Assembly: GCF_000331305.1 (NCBI RefSeq)
Contig: NZ_KB217478.1
Coordinates: 2,446,151 to 2,510,150, forward strand
DNA: 64,000 nucleotides
Origin: Calothrix sp. PCC 7103
GTDB taxonomy: Bacteria; Cyanobacteriota; Cyanobacteriia; Cyanobacteriales; Nostocaceae
Direction of reading: 5' to 3'
Shown here: piece by piece, positions 14,774 through 23,403 of the stretch
Position numbering within the stretch: the stretch's first letter is position 1
Layout of the letters: each line of letters begins with the position of its first letter
The notes under the pieces: generated by a model
What the model was told of the DNA's origin: nothing
Databases searched by the model: none
What the model saw: only the letters and a program-made list of their open reading frames with translations
Made by a program: the position numbers and the translations under genes

Positions 14774-16579
14774 CTAACTAGATTGAATATTTTTGTTAGT
14801 GGAGAAATGGCGCCTATAATATTCATACGCCCAATTAATCTGCTTCATTCTCGATTCGGCGTTATCGTCTTTACAAATATCCGGATGCCATTGAGAAGCT
14901 AGGCGCCTGTAAGCAATTTTCACTTCAGATTCATTCGCAGACGGGGAAACATCGAGAACATCGAACCAATTAATGGTTGGTGTATAGCGAGGAGCAGGCG
15001 CCTGTTTCCGCTTTGTTTCCTTTTTTGTGCTACGCTTGGCGCCAGTATCTCCAAATTCGTATTTCATCTGGACTTTAATCCAGAAATCGTGGGGTGCGAA
15101 TTGTTCTAAGTAGGTACGGTATTTTTCGATGTCGGTTTTAGTGGCGCCAGTTCCGAATACTGCTTGCAGTGCCCAATCGCGTGGTGGTCGATACCCGTAC
15201 TTCTCATAAAACAAGTCTCCTGCTGTGTCAGGATTCAAATTCTGATAAAAGCATTTTTGCTTTTCGGTTCGATAATAAATCAGTCTTTCGCAGTCGTCCC
15301 TGGAAAAGAACTCCACCATTGGCATATCCAATTCTGTTTGGTAAAATTCTTCTTCCCCCTTTTCTTCTTTCTCTTTTACAAATTCATGTCCACACTCAGG
15401 ACATAGCCGAGAAAATACAGAAACCCAGTGGTGGCAATTGGGACACAGTTTTAATTTCTCTTTTTTGGCGCCATCTTTTCTACCGATTGAATAATCTTGA
15501 TAACTCATCGGTGAGCCATGCTGTTTGCAATTGTTTCCAAAATCTAGAATATAGTAAAAATCTTTACCTGGATAAACACGTGCAGCTCTCCCACCAGCTT
15601 GGTGATACCTTGCTTTTGATTTGGTTATCCGTACAAAAAGAATACAAGTAACACTTGGTTCGTCAAAACCTGCGGTCAGTGTGTCCACTGAGGACAACAT
15701 TTTTATTTCTCCGCTTTTCAGGCGCCGGAATAAAGATTGCCTTTCCTCGTGGGATGTCTTGGCATGGATTACTCCACTGGGTACACCTTTCTCGTTGAAA
15801 TAATCACATAACACCTTGGCATGGTTTACGCTCGAACAAAATGCAATAGTCTGGGCGCCAGGTGTCCAGTATTCCCACTCTGTGTAAACTTTTTCTAGGT
15901 GGGCGGCAGATACAGCTTGTTTTTCCATATCTGATTCAAGGTAGTCGCCATCTTTACCGAGCGAGATTTTATTTAAATCAAAAAAGTCGCTAAAATGTTG
16001 AATCCGACACGGAACAGCTTTTCCGATTTTGATTAGTTCTGGGGGCTGCATTCCTACTACACAGGAATCGTAAAATTGACCTAAATATTCTTCTTGATTA
16101 TGGCGCCAAGGTGTGGCCGTCATTCCCAAAATATTTGCTTTGGGTAAATACGCTTCTCTAATCCCTACCATTGCTTCGCGGTACGAAGCAATGTGCGCCT
16201 CATCCAAAATAATTAAGTCAAATTTACCTAACCACTCGGTTAGATTTAAGTCATCATGGCGCCGCATTCTCGCATCTATCGTCTGAATAGAGGCAACCGT
16301 GCATGGCATTGTGGGGTCATAATTCCTATCTCCTTGCAAAACTGAGTACGGGACTCGCCAACTCCATAACTCTTTTGAAACCTGGTCTAACAAACAAGTC
16401 AAATCCACTAAAAACAATACTCTTCGTTCAGAGTATATATATTTGTGTATAATGCTTGCAGCCATTACGGTTTTACCCGTACCCATTAAGCTAATTAAAA
16501 GCGTAGAAGTGGCGCCTTTTTCAAAGGATGTCAAAACATCATTTACATTTTTTACTTGATAATCGAATAGATTTTTCAT
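14774..16579 (-). CDS. SF2 DEAD/DEAH helicase fused to zinc ribbon and J-domain
   Basis: 601 aa from ATG at 16579; a GTG at 16606 would sit inside the neighbouring terminator. Residues 1-350 are a type III restriction/RecG-like SF2 helicase: Walker A LMGTGKT (31-37), DEAH box LDEAH, motif III TATPW, motif VI QAGGRAARV. A zinc ribbon follows (CPNCHHW ... CPECGHEF). Residues 537-601 form a J-domain with HPD at 565-567 (YRRLASQWHPD). J-domains recruit and stimulate Hsp70 (DnaK). Helicases with ribbons are common in phages as origin-opening enzymes; the added J-domain is not usual. Possible role: remodelling of replication complexes through host DnaK. Confidence 0.8.
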   Translation of the reverse strand: MKNLFDYQVKNVNDVLTSFEKGATSTLLISLMGTGKTVMAASIIHKYIYSERRVLFLVDLTCLLDQVSKELWSWRVPYSVLQGDRNYDPTMPCTVASIQTIDARMRRHDDLNLTEWLGKFDLIILDEAHIASYREAMVGIREAYLPKANILGMTATPWRHNQEEYLGQFYDSCVVGMQPPELIKIGKAVPCRIQHFSDFFDLNKISLGKDGDYLESDMEKQAVSAAHLEKVYTEWEYWTPGAQTIAFCSSVNHAKVLCDYFNEKGVPSGVIHAKTSHEERQSLFRRLKSGEIKMLSSVDTLTAGFDEPSVTCILFVRITKSKARYHQAGGRAARVYPGKDFYYILDFGNNCKQHGSPMSYQDYSIGRKDGAKKEKLKLCPNCHHWVSVFSRLCPECGHEFVKEKEEKGEEEFYQTELDMPMVEFFSRDDCERLIYYRTEKQKCFYQNLNPDTAGDLFYEKYGYRPPRDWALQAVFGTGATKTDIEKYRTYLEQFAPHDFWIKVQMKYEFGDTGAKRSTKKETKRKQAPAPRYTPTINWFDVLDVSPSANESEVKIAYRRLASQWHPDICKDDNAESRMKQINWAYEYYRRHFSTNKNIQSS

Positions 16580-16606
16580 AGAATTGAGAGAAACTAATAT
16601 TGACAC

Positions 16607-16644
16607 AAAAGGCGCCTATTCCCTGCGAAAGTATAGGCGCCTTT
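16607..16644 (-). terminator. GGCGCC-based terminator
   Basis: aaaaggcgccta (16607-16618) and taggcgcctttt (16633-16644) form a 12-bp stem with a 14-nt loop. On the minus strand it follows the gene 16649-18463 and is followed by a short T-run (cctttt). It separates that gene from the helicase gene. Confidence 0.7.
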
Positions 16645-16648
16645 TCTC

Positions 16649-18463
16649 TTAGAATCCGACGCTTAGTAATTCAAGTTCTTTTGCGTGAGCGTCAATTTCT
16701 TCTTTGTTTTGTTCGAGTGTGTACCAACCTGAGCCTTTAATCACCTTGATAGTCCATAGTCCATCCTTGCCATCTACGTTTACTAAGTCGTCTATTTGGT
16801 AGCTGAGTGTTTCGTCTTCAGGGACACTAGCAAGCATGTCTTCTACTTGTGTTAATAGTGGTTCGGTAATCCACTCCAAATCTGATTTATCATCAGATTC
16901 TTGGATGTAAGCAGCGAGCAGTTCCGCTAAATGTCCGTTATTTAATTTCTTCTGAATAGAATCAGGCGCCGAACTTACTATCTCTTTTAATTTCTCATCA
17001 CTGCCTTGAACAGCATCGGTAATCGCCATCCAATCTAGTGCTTTAAAAGCAGCGGTAGACGCAGCGTATTTTTTCCAAAATTCCTGAAATTCTTTAACTT
17101 CTTCTACTACTGGTTCGGCAACAGGCGCCTGTTCTATTTGATAAGAAGATAGCCATGTTAATTCATCTAAAGCAGCAATCCGTGTTTCTGTGTCACTGAT
17201 TTTGACGAATACTTCGGCGCCATTTATTTCTGTCACCGTCCCAACTTTATCGCCGATAGCAACGATATCATTAAGCGCAATATTTGAGGGAATTGTTAAT
17301 ACAGGCGCCTGTTCTTCTGCTTTTGGTTCTTTGTTTAATATGGTCGCTACTTGTTGTTTGAACTCCTCTGGTATCCATTCTAAATCTGAATCATCGCTTG
17401 ATTTTTCTATGTATTCGGCGCATTTTTCAGGTAAAGAACTGGTAAATTCTTTTGCTTTTTTAGTTTTGGCATTGGCGCCAGCATTCAATAAATCCTGTAG
17501 TTTTTCTTGATTCTTCCCTGTCCAGTCGCGTACTTGTTCCCAAGTTACTTTTTTAATGCCGTTCTGTCCGAGAAAGTCAGCAACGCTCATTACTCCGGCT
17601 TCTTCTGGTTGAGGAATTTTAATATTGGCGCCTGCTGGCATTTCTCTTAATTGATTCCTTTGGTAAAGCTTCTGTCCGGTGACGTGCCGAACGTATATTC
17701 CATCTTTATCAATGGCGATTACTTCACCAAATACACCGTTATTGTTTTCAACAATGGCGCCTATCTTTAGTATTGAAGTAGCCGCTGTGTCTAGGGGTAA
17801 GGAAGTGGCGCCGTTTTCTTGAATTACTTCTGCTGTTGTTGTTGATGGCTTTCTTAATTCTTGAACTTCTGCTAGTAGTTGTTCAAACTGTTTTTGCTGT
17901 GTCTCAAATTCTTGCTTCCAAGAATCTCTTGATTCGGAAGTTTCTTGCAATTGTCGTCGCAATGCCTCTATCTGTTCTTCTAGGTGAGAAATAACGTCAC
18001 TGTCTCCTCGTTGTGCTAGCTGAAATTCTGCTTTTTCGCAGGCTTTCTTCCACCCTTCAAGAGAAGCGTTTACTGATTCAAGTTTTTGCTCTAGCTCCTT
18101 GCACCTCAAGCTCCATTGTGTGTCACTCTTATCACGGAGTTTTTCTTGCAGATTAAAATTCTCTGAAGTCAAATCGCGAACCGCATTTTTAAGATTCTCG
18201 ATTTGACCAGGTGTGGTTGGGTCAATCTCTAGAGAGACCCCCAGTCGTCGTATTCCTTCGTGCTGCCACTCAATCATTGCCGCTTTGTCCAGTGACATCT
18301 CCTCTAACTTGTTTTTTGTGTCAGTAATGCTGTCTAAGCATTCACAAGCAAATCGCTCAGTTGCGTCAATGCCGTTTAGCTTCGTCTTTACTTCCTGTGT
18401 AGCAGAAAGTAATTCCTGCAATCGTGACTGTAGCTGTTGTTTTTGAGAAAAATTGAAGTTCAT
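16649..18463 (-). CDS. Large coiled-coil protein with repeated SH3/KOW-like modules
   Basis: 604 aa from ATG at 18463, where AGGA lies 8 nt upstream. Residues about 1-210 are a long coiled coil rich in E, K, Q and L. After it come three small beta-barrel, KOW-like stretches (GAIVENNNGVFGEVIAID, NDIVAIGDKVGTVTEIN and DDLVNVDGKDGLWTIKV). These alternate with two copies of a helical repeat (TWEQVRDWTGKNQEKL ... SDLEWIPEEF and FKALDWMAITDAVQGS ... SDLEWITEPL). No catalytic motif. The helical repeats look like an internal duplication. KOW-type folds bind nucleic acid or the ribosome/polymerase machinery, so a DNA- or RNA-polymerase-associated role is possible but unproven. Confidence 0.65.
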   Translation of the reverse strand: MNFNFSQKQQLQSRLQELLSATQEVKTKLNGIDATERFACECLDSITDTKNKLEEMSLDKAAMIEWQHEGIRRLGVSLEIDPTTPGQIENLKNAVRDLTSENFNLQEKLRDKSDTQWSLRCKELEQKLESVNASLEGWKKACEKAEFQLAQRGDSDVISHLEEQIEALRRQLQETSESRDSWKQEFETQQKQFEQLLAEVQELRKPSTTTAEVIQENGATSLPLDTAATSILKIGAIVENNNGVFGEVIAIDKDGIYVRHVTGQKLYQRNQLREMPAGANIKIPQPEEAGVMSVADFLGQNGIKKVTWEQVRDWTGKNQEKLQDLLNAGANAKTKKAKEFTSSLPEKCAEYIEKSSDDSDLEWIPEEFKQQVATILNKEPKAEEQAPVLTIPSNIALNDIVAIGDKVGTVTEINGAEVFVKISDTETRIAALDELTWLSSYQIEQAPVAEPVVEEVKEFQEFWKKYAASTAAFKALDWMAITDAVQGSDEKLKEIVSSAPDSIQKKLNNGHLAELLAAYIQESDDKSDLEWITEPLLTQVEDMLASVPEDETLSYQIDDLVNVDGKDGLWTIKVIKGSGWYTLEQNKEEIDAHAKELELLSVGF

Positions 18464-18621
18464 TGCTGTGTTCCTGTGTAAATAGCTGTACTTTGACAAA
18501 GATTTCTGTACCACCTGTGAATCTATTCTAGTGAGGAGCCGCTCAAACCCATAGCTGTCAACGCTTTCAACGTATCTCCACGCCTTAGTGAGACGTCACT
18601 CCTAATAATTTAAACTGTTTC

Positions 18622-18861
18622 CTACGCGGTTAATCGTTTCGCAACTTCTAATAACATTGCCATCTTGGCGCCACTTTCTGGATGCGCCCCCAACATCTCA
18701 CCAATTTGTAGCCACTTATCAAAAGCTGTATCTTGCCGTCTTATCGCTACCAATGTTTGCTTTATTTTCGAGTAATCCTGTGTCGGTACACGTATTGTCC
18801 TTGTCTTGGTTCCTTTGCCATACGGTGAAGGCGACCCCTCACACATCTCGCGCTTTGCCAT
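18622..18861 (-). CDS. Small ribbon-helix-helix-like protein
   Basis: 79 aa. The stretch TRTIRVPTQDYSKIKQTLVAI has the beta-strand plus helix layout of ribbon-helix-helix DNA-binding proteins and resembles KTVRVPVYLEQEIKEYVRRL in the small protein at 22925-23080. The C-terminal helix is hydrophobic (AKMAMLLEVAKRL). A perfect 12-bp inverted repeat lies directly upstream (18869-18915) and could be its operator. Likely a small regulator or plasmid/phage maintenance factor. Confidence 0.6.
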   Translation of the reverse strand: MAKREMCEGSPSPYGKGTKTRTIRVPTQDYSKIKQTLVAIRRQDTAFDKWLQIGEMLGAHPESGAKMAMLLEVAKRLTA

Positions 18862-18868
18862 AAAAAAT

Positions 18869-18915
18869 AACTTGTGTCACGCTATGTAGTTGATACAGCA
18901 ATTGTGACACAAGTT
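18869..18915 (-). promoter_or_regulatory. Inverted repeat around the start of the small regulator
   Basis: aacttgtgtcac (18869-18880) and gtgacacaagtt (18904-18915) are perfect inverted 12-mers, 23 bp apart. They lie between the primase-polymerase stop and the ATG of the small regulator. Both arms contain TGTGTCA, the motif found near the repressor and the Rha gene. On the minus strand it is followed by ATTTTTTA, so a terminator is the alternative reading. Confidence 0.55.
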
Positions 18916-18939
18916 TTAGTTACGTGCAAGTACTTAATA

Positions 18940-20271
18940 TTATTTTGTGAGAGTATTAGATTTTGCGGTTAGTAAGACACGGATTTGAGTTTTGATGGAC
19001 GCCTCTAGATTTGCCCATACTGTGGTTTTGAAATCAGGCGCCCATAATTCGGTTAGTGTGCGAATCATATCGGCTTTTTCTTTGTTTGAGTATTTTGGTT
19101 CGGGCAAAGCGATTGTTTCCGTTAGCAAATCGGCATTGGCTTTTGCGATTTCTATTTGTGCTTCTTGTCTAGCCACTTTTTTCTCGGCTATAACAATTGT
19201 GCTTGGGGTATAAGTAGGCATTGCTACGCCTGCATCCTGTGCAAGCTGTTTCAGTATTTCTATAAAATCCTTACCTCGTGGTTTCCCTGTGCCATTATTT
19301 AGTTTGTGTCGGTAGTTTACAGCGCCACCCCCTTCACCCGTTTGTTTATCCTGCCATGCCCACTCTTTGCCATCCCACCACACGTGGAAAGATGTTCCAG
19401 ACGCGGACTGGCGCCAGGGCGGATTTCCTTTCAGCGTCTTGCCATATTGCTTAAAGTTGTGACCAGTCCATGAAAATATTTGCTCAGGTGAGAGACGGGG
19501 GTAAATATCGTTGTAAAGGAAATCAGCTAAATCCGTTGAGGTGCCTAATCCTCTAGATACTTCTTTTTTGTATTGCGTCCAATCTACTGGTTTTGCGGTT
19601 GTGGTTAGCTCCCTGCTTTTTAATTCGAGGAGTAGATTTAATAGCCAAACTGGCGCCATTAATACTTCTTTTTTAGTTGGCGGAGAAATCCATTTATAGG
19701 CACCTGTTTGTGGGTGACGTGATGGAGGTAAACAGGATTGCATCTTGTTGTACCTAAACTCTAATCCCTCAGTCCACTTTTCTTCTTCGTCTTTGGCACA
19801 TTTTAATTCCTCGTGTTCGCGGATTACTGTTTTAGTAAAATCTGTGAATTGGTGGCGCCAGTCTTCAGGAATTTGAAATAACAATTGAAATCGTCCTGGT
19901 TTTCCACTTGTCCAACTAACAGTAGAAGTTTGAAGTTCTTTTGATAAGTGTCCGGATAATTTTTCTAAGATTGGAATAGCAGTGGCGCCATCAACGTCAA
20001 TGGCTAGTAATCCACCACTATAATCACCAGTTCGTAAGCCATAACCAGAAGCAAACATTTTATATGGCTTGTTTGACTTTTTGCTAATCTTTGATTCCCC
20101 ATCAAAAATTAATTCAGCTATCAAGCCAATATCTAATTTATCTTCTGTTTGCCAGTCGTCGCGTTTTGGGGACTTATCCCAAATTGGAGTAAGTGACCAA
20201 TGCTCTGGGATATCGTTAAGTGCGAAACAGATTGCGTGTGCGTTTGGCAATCTCTCAAATGGATAGTTCAT
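18940..20271 (-). CDS. Bifunctional DNA primase/polymerase (archaeo-eukaryotic primase type)
   Basis: 443 aa. Residues 1-215 are a PrimPol domain: the metal-binding D-x-D at 92-94 (LLAIDVDG), SGKPGRFQLLF, and the LEFRYNKMQSCLPPSRHPQTGAYKW region typical of these enzymes. They make primers and extend them during phage or plasmid replication. The C-terminal part (SGTSFHVWWDG, GGAVNYRHKL, DFIEILKQLAQDAG) resembles the accessory region of cyanobacterial plasmid primases. The ATG is 1 bp from the stop of dnaB, so translation is coupled. It forms the replication module with the next two genes. Confidence 0.8.
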   Translation of the reverse strand: MNYPFERLPNAHAICFALNDIPEHWSLTPIWDKSPKRDDWQTEDKLDIGLIAELIFDGESKISKKSNKPYKMFASGYGLRTGDYSGGLLAIDVDGATAIPILEKLSGHLSKELQTSTVSWTSGKPGRFQLLFQIPEDWRHQFTDFTKTVIREHEELKCAKDEEEKWTEGLEFRYNKMQSCLPPSRHPQTGAYKWISPPTKKEVLMAPVWLLNLLLELKSRELTTTAKPVDWTQYKKEVSRGLGTSTDLADFLYNDIYPRLSPEQIFSWTGHNFKQYGKTLKGNPPWRQSASGTSFHVWWDGKEWAWQDKQTGEGGGAVNYRHKLNNGTGKPRGKDFIEILKQLAQDAGVAMPTYTPSTIVIAEKKVARQEAQIEIAKANADLLTETIALPEPKYSNKEKADMIRTLTELWAPDFKTTVWANLEASIKTQIRVLLTAKSNTLTK

Positions 20272-20272
20272 G

Positions 20273-21634
20273 TTAATATCCTCGCGCTAAATTCTTAAAT
20301 TCACCAAACTGAGAATCAAATAATAATTTTGCAGTCCCAGTGGCGCCAAACCTGTTTTTCAAAACAATTAATTCCGCTATTCCTGCCTCCTGAGAATCTT
20401 TGTTGTAGTACTCGTCTCGATAAATAGCTAATGCACAGGCTGCCTCTCTATCAAAAGCCGAACTATCGCCAAAATCCGCAAGTGTTGGACGTTTGTCATT
20501 ACGTGAATCAATATCTCTTTTTAATTGAGATAAAGCCAATATTGCACAATTAAATTCTTTAGCAATAGCTCTTAATTCTTGCAAGATTCCGAATATTTCT
20601 TCTGTCCTTGTCCCGTTTTTCTTTCCACCTTCTGGGCGAATTAATTGGACATAATCTATTACAACGAATCCCACATAGCCGTACTTTGCTACTACTTGTT
20701 GTATCTCTGAACGTATCCCAGAAACCGTTATACGTGGGTCATCATTTAGCCACATCATTATTTCTGATGCTTGCCACATTACGTCAGCAATTTTCTGCCA
20801 GTGTTCGTTATTTAGTTTATTTTGGCGGAATAAATGATTTGTAGGAATATGTGGCGCCGCTAATCGTCCAATTGCTTTTTTAGCCATTTGGCTACTAGTC
20901 ATTTCTAAGCCAAAAAACATAGTATTGACTTTCTTTTGAGCAGTTTTTAGCGCAAGCTCTAATGCGAAAGTTGACTTACCAATTCCACCGCGCCCACCCA
21001 AAATAGAGAGCGTCCCAAAATGAAAAGTGGAAATTAGATTGTCCAAATCGTAAAACCCGGTTTCGATTCCTAGTGGTATTGATTCGTCACCTTTGTTCTC
21101 TGCCTCCAATTCCTCGTAAGCTTTGTGCATCGCATCTGCAAAACTAATTGTGGAATTGTCCTGCTGTGCCCTTAGTTCCAATAACTGCTGGATTGTGTCA
21201 GCGATTAAATCATCTGTGTCACTGGCGCCAGTCATTACCCTTTGACCAAGCATCGAAGCAATAGCAACCAATCCGCGCTGCCGACTTTTCTCTTTAATCA
21301 AATCAGCCAATGATTGAACCGAGGAAATATACAATATCCCTTCACCTTGTTCGAGTGCCAACACCGCTTTGGTTATTTCTGCTTCGTGCTTCTTGTTCCT
21401 GACGGCATCTAGTACATGTATTTTATCTGGTGGTGCCTGTTTTCCACGCAACGTCACCATTAACTCAAACACCAGTTTATGGACTGGTACGTAAAAATCT
21501 TCAGGAGATAGCCCGGAAATGCCATCTAAACACGATGGACTAGCCAAAATGGCAGATAGTATAGCTATCTCCGAATCAACGCTTTGTGGAGGCACAGAAT
21601 CGGGCATTTGAACAACGTTATTTGAAGCGAGCAT
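20273..21634 (-). CDS. dnaB: Replicative DNA helicase DnaB
   Basis: 453 aa, the usual DnaB length. The N-terminal domain (QSVDSEIAILSAILASP) is followed by a RecA-type motor: Walker A GGRGGIGKS at 213-221, Walker B VVIDYVQLI, and the LSQLKRDID segment. It unwinds the replication fork as a hexamer. The start overlaps the stop of the upstream replication gene as TAATG. This is a second DnaB carried by the element; the host copy is elsewhere. No intein is seen. Confidence 0.92.
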   Translation of the reverse strand: MLASNNVVQMPDSVPPQSVDSEIAILSAILASPSCLDGISGLSPEDFYVPVHKLVFELMVTLRGKQAPPDKIHVLDAVRNKKHEAEITKAVLALEQGEGILYISSVQSLADLIKEKSRQRGLVAIASMLGQRVMTGASDTDDLIADTIQQLLELRAQQDNSTISFADAMHKAYEELEAENKGDESIPLGIETGFYDLDNLISTFHFGTLSILGGRGGIGKSTFALELALKTAQKKVNTMFFGLEMTSSQMAKKAIGRLAAPHIPTNHLFRQNKLNNEHWQKIADVMWQASEIMMWLNDDPRITVSGIRSEIQQVVAKYGYVGFVVIDYVQLIRPEGGKKNGTRTEEIFGILQELRAIAKEFNCAILALSQLKRDIDSRNDKRPTLADFGDSSAFDREAACALAIYRDEYYNKDSQEAGIAELIVLKNRFGATGTAKLLFDSQFGEFKNLARGY

Positions 21635-22779
21635 TATTCCAAGTCCTCAATTTTTCTGTTTGCGTATTTCTGCCAAGAGGGAATATTCGTTGAAACCCCT
21701 TTCCCAAAACGTAAATGCGGTATCTGTGATTGTTTTAGTGGTTTGATTTCTGGCGCCGTTGCAGTCTCTTTGTAGTTCGCTGGCAACGATGAAGGCGTAG
21801 TTTCTGATTTAGCTGGCGCCATTCCGTTTTCTTTCAACAGGTTTTGATGCTGCACCCGTTTTGCCTGCTCTTGCTTGTATTCTTCCCACAGCAACTCAGC
21901 ACGTTCGTAGTTGTTCAGTATTTCCGAAACCGCATCAGCCACTAACTTGCCCTGCTTCTCATATCGCTTCTGATACAACCACTGAGCAAAAGCTTTATCC
22001 GGACGGTTCGCTGTTTCCATCCATGCATCAAACTGGTTACTCATGTAGTTGCCCGTCAACCTGTTCTGGCGCCTGTTATTCATAAAACTGGCATCATAGT
22101 TATTCGATTGTTCAATTGTTCCGGTTTGCCGAACGACCCCGGCGCCCTCTTTTTTTTCTTGTAACTTGGCTTGGTTACTACTGGTGTGTGTATCGTCGTT
22201 TGATTCGGTAGTGGTAACTAATTTTGAAATTGGCGCCTCTCCCTCCCCATCTTTTTGGCTTTGGGGGTAAGGGGGATATTCTTCTTCTTGGTATTCTTTT
22301 AATTGTTCTTCTTTAATATTGTTTTTCTTATATATAGAAGAACAGGTGGGTAAGCCGTCGCCGGATGACCCGTCGCCGGATGACCCGTCGGTGGATGACC
22401 CGTCGGTGGATGACCCGTCGGTGGATGACCCGTCGGTGGATGACCCGTCGGTGGATAAGAACTGCTTCACATCCTCTGGGAAAAGAAAAACGTAATAATC
22501 GTAGGTGAATAATCCTTTTGCATCTCGTGATTGGCGCCTAGCAATGTAGCCAGTTTCTTCACCGTTCTTGATAATTGCGCGTGTTTTATCTCGCTTGTAG
22601 CCTAGCTTTTTGGATATGGTATCGAAATCAAGTTGAAAGCTATCGCTGTGGCTGTGAACCCACAAAATAAACCGCAAGGTGGATTCTGTTATGTCTGTGT
22701 TTCTGATTAGCTCATTGGGAACCATCACGAAACCAGTAGATGGGCGTAACTGCCCTTTGTGTATTTTCCCGCTACTCAT
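21634..22779 (-). CDS. Helix-turn-helix replication initiation-like protein with tandem STDGS repeats
   Basis: 381 aa from ATG at 22779, where GGAGG lies 8 nt upstream. Residues 1-105 form a winged helix (GFVMVPNELIRNTDIT, TISKKLGYKRDKTRAIIKN) as in phage and plasmid replication initiators and DnaD-like loaders. Then come seven 5-residue repeats (STDGS/SGDGS), encoded by 15-bp units, and a long low-complexity linker. The C-terminus (QIPHLRFGKGVSTNIPSWQKYANRK) may load DnaB, whose gene overlaps this one by one base. Probable origin-binding and helicase-loading protein of the element. Confidence 0.7.
   Translation of the reverse strand: MSSGKIHKGQLRPSTGFVMVPNELIRNTDITESTLRFILWVHSHSDSFQLDFDTISKKLGYKRDKTRAIIKNGEETGYIARRQSRDAKGLFTYDYYVFLFPEDVKQFLSTDGSSTDGSSTDGSSTDGSSTDGSSGDGSSGDGLPTCSSIYKKNNIKEEQLKEYQEEEYPPYPQSQKDGEGEAPISKLVTTTESNDDTHTSSNQAKLQEKKEGAGVVRQTGTIEQSNNYDASFMNNRRQNRLTGNYMSNQFDAWMETANRPDKAFAQWLYQKRYEKQGKLVADAVSEILNNYERAELLWEEYKQEQAKRVQHQNLLKENGMAPAKSETTPSSLPANYKETATAPEIKPLKQSQIPHLRFGKGVSTNIPSWQKYANRKIEDLE
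22351..22455. repeat. 15-bp tandem repeat inside the replication gene
   Basis: Seven units of tgacccgtcggtgga, the two at the left end being variants with cc for gt and one degenerate. It keeps frame and encodes (S-T-D-G-S)n. Copy number could change by slippage. Confidence 0.9.
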
Positions 22780-22858
22780 GGCTGTTGCCTCCATTTGTAA
22801 AACGGAGATTGTAACCACGATTAGCTTTGTGGTATTTAAGAGAATTGTCTGCTAGCAT
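22772..22858 (-). CDS. Tiny leader ORF coupled to the replication gene (candidate)
   Basis: 28 codons from ATG at 22858 (MLADNSLKYHKANRGYNL ...), with AGGAA about 10 nt upstream. Its stop TAG overlaps the region of the replication gene's start codon in another frame, so translation of one could control the other. It contains the Shine-Dalgarno sequence of the downstream gene. Too short to judge by composition. Confidence 0.3.
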   Translation of the reverse strand: MLADNSLKYHKANRGYNLRFTNGGNSHE

Positions 22859-22924
22859 GATTTTAAATTCCTGTAATGGTTATCTACGCGCCTGTGCTGT
22901 TGTCGCAGCCAAGCGCCTTTTAAT

Positions 22925-23080
22925 TTAGGCACCCATTCTTTCTTTGTGCAGGCGCCGAACATATTCTTTAATCTCCTGCTCCAAATAAACAGGCACACGA
23001 ACTGTTTTTGTAGCAACTGCTTTTCCGTCTTCACCTGGAAAAACAGCAGGAAACTTACATACTGGTTTTGGGTTGGCCAT
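22925..23080 (-). CDS. Small ribbon-helix-helix-like regulator
   Basis: 51 aa (MANPKPVCKFPAVFPGEDG, then KTVRVPVYLEQEIKEYVRRL). The KTVRVP strand followed by an amphipathic helix is the ribbon-helix-helix pattern, as in the protein at 18622-18861. A longer ORF in another frame over the same DNA has no sensible composition and is rejected. It is the first gene of the replication transcription unit and lies opposite the XRE repressor gene, separated by a palindrome at 23284-23302. Possible copy-control or repressor function. Confidence 0.6.
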   Translation of the reverse strand: MANPKPVCKFPAVFPGEDGKAVATKTVRVPVYLEQEIKEYVRRLHKERMGA

Positions 23081-23283
23081 TTTTTTGCTCGGTTAACGAT
23101 GCAATCAGTATACTTAATTTCCTTTGCTTGTGTCAAGCGTCTTAGAAAAAATAGGACACAAGAGACATTGGTAGTAGTACGCAACGAAGGAACGCCATAT
23201 ATAGCAAAGGATAGGTGCCTGTTATAGATATTGAGAAGAATCATTTACAGTGGTTGAAAAACAAGAACACAGGTATTGTATCA

Positions 23284-23302
23284 AGTTAACAAACGGTTAA
23301 CT
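23284..23302. promoter_or_regulatory. Palindromic operator candidate
   Basis: agttaac (23284-23290) and gttaact (23296-23302) with a 5-bp spacer, in the divergent region between the ribbon-helix-helix gene and the XRE repressor. Symmetric half-sites of 7 bp fit a dimeric repressor. Confidence 0.45.
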
Positions 23303-23354
23303 GTAAAGATATGTGGGATAGAGGGTGGCGCCTGCTATTGACAAAACAGTGTTT

Positions 23355-23387
23355 TGTGTCAGGATTGAAATGTAGATACTGTGTCAG
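23355..23387 (+). promoter_or_regulatory. TGTGTCAG direct repeats upstream of the repressor
   Basis: TGTGTCAG at 23355-23362 and again at 23380-23387, 25 bp apart, directly before the repressor start; an inverted copy CTGACACA follows the gene at 23841-23848. The same octamer occurs upstream of both antirepressor genes with shared leaders. Confidence 0.45.
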
Positions 23388-23403
23388 TAAAACAAATAAA
23401 CAA

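Noticed and set aside
15169-15651. 160-aa plus-strand ORF
   Set aside because: Antisense reading of the helicase gene, whose motifs are clear on the other strand.
22351-22455. CRISPR-like repetition
   Set aside because: Repeat units are contiguous without spacers and keep a reading frame; it is a coding minisatellite. No CRISPR array or cas gene was seen in the window.
22852-23244. 130-aa minus-strand ORF
   Set aside because: Composition is unlike a protein, and a 51-aa ribbon-helix-helix protein in another frame over the same DNA is far more convincing.
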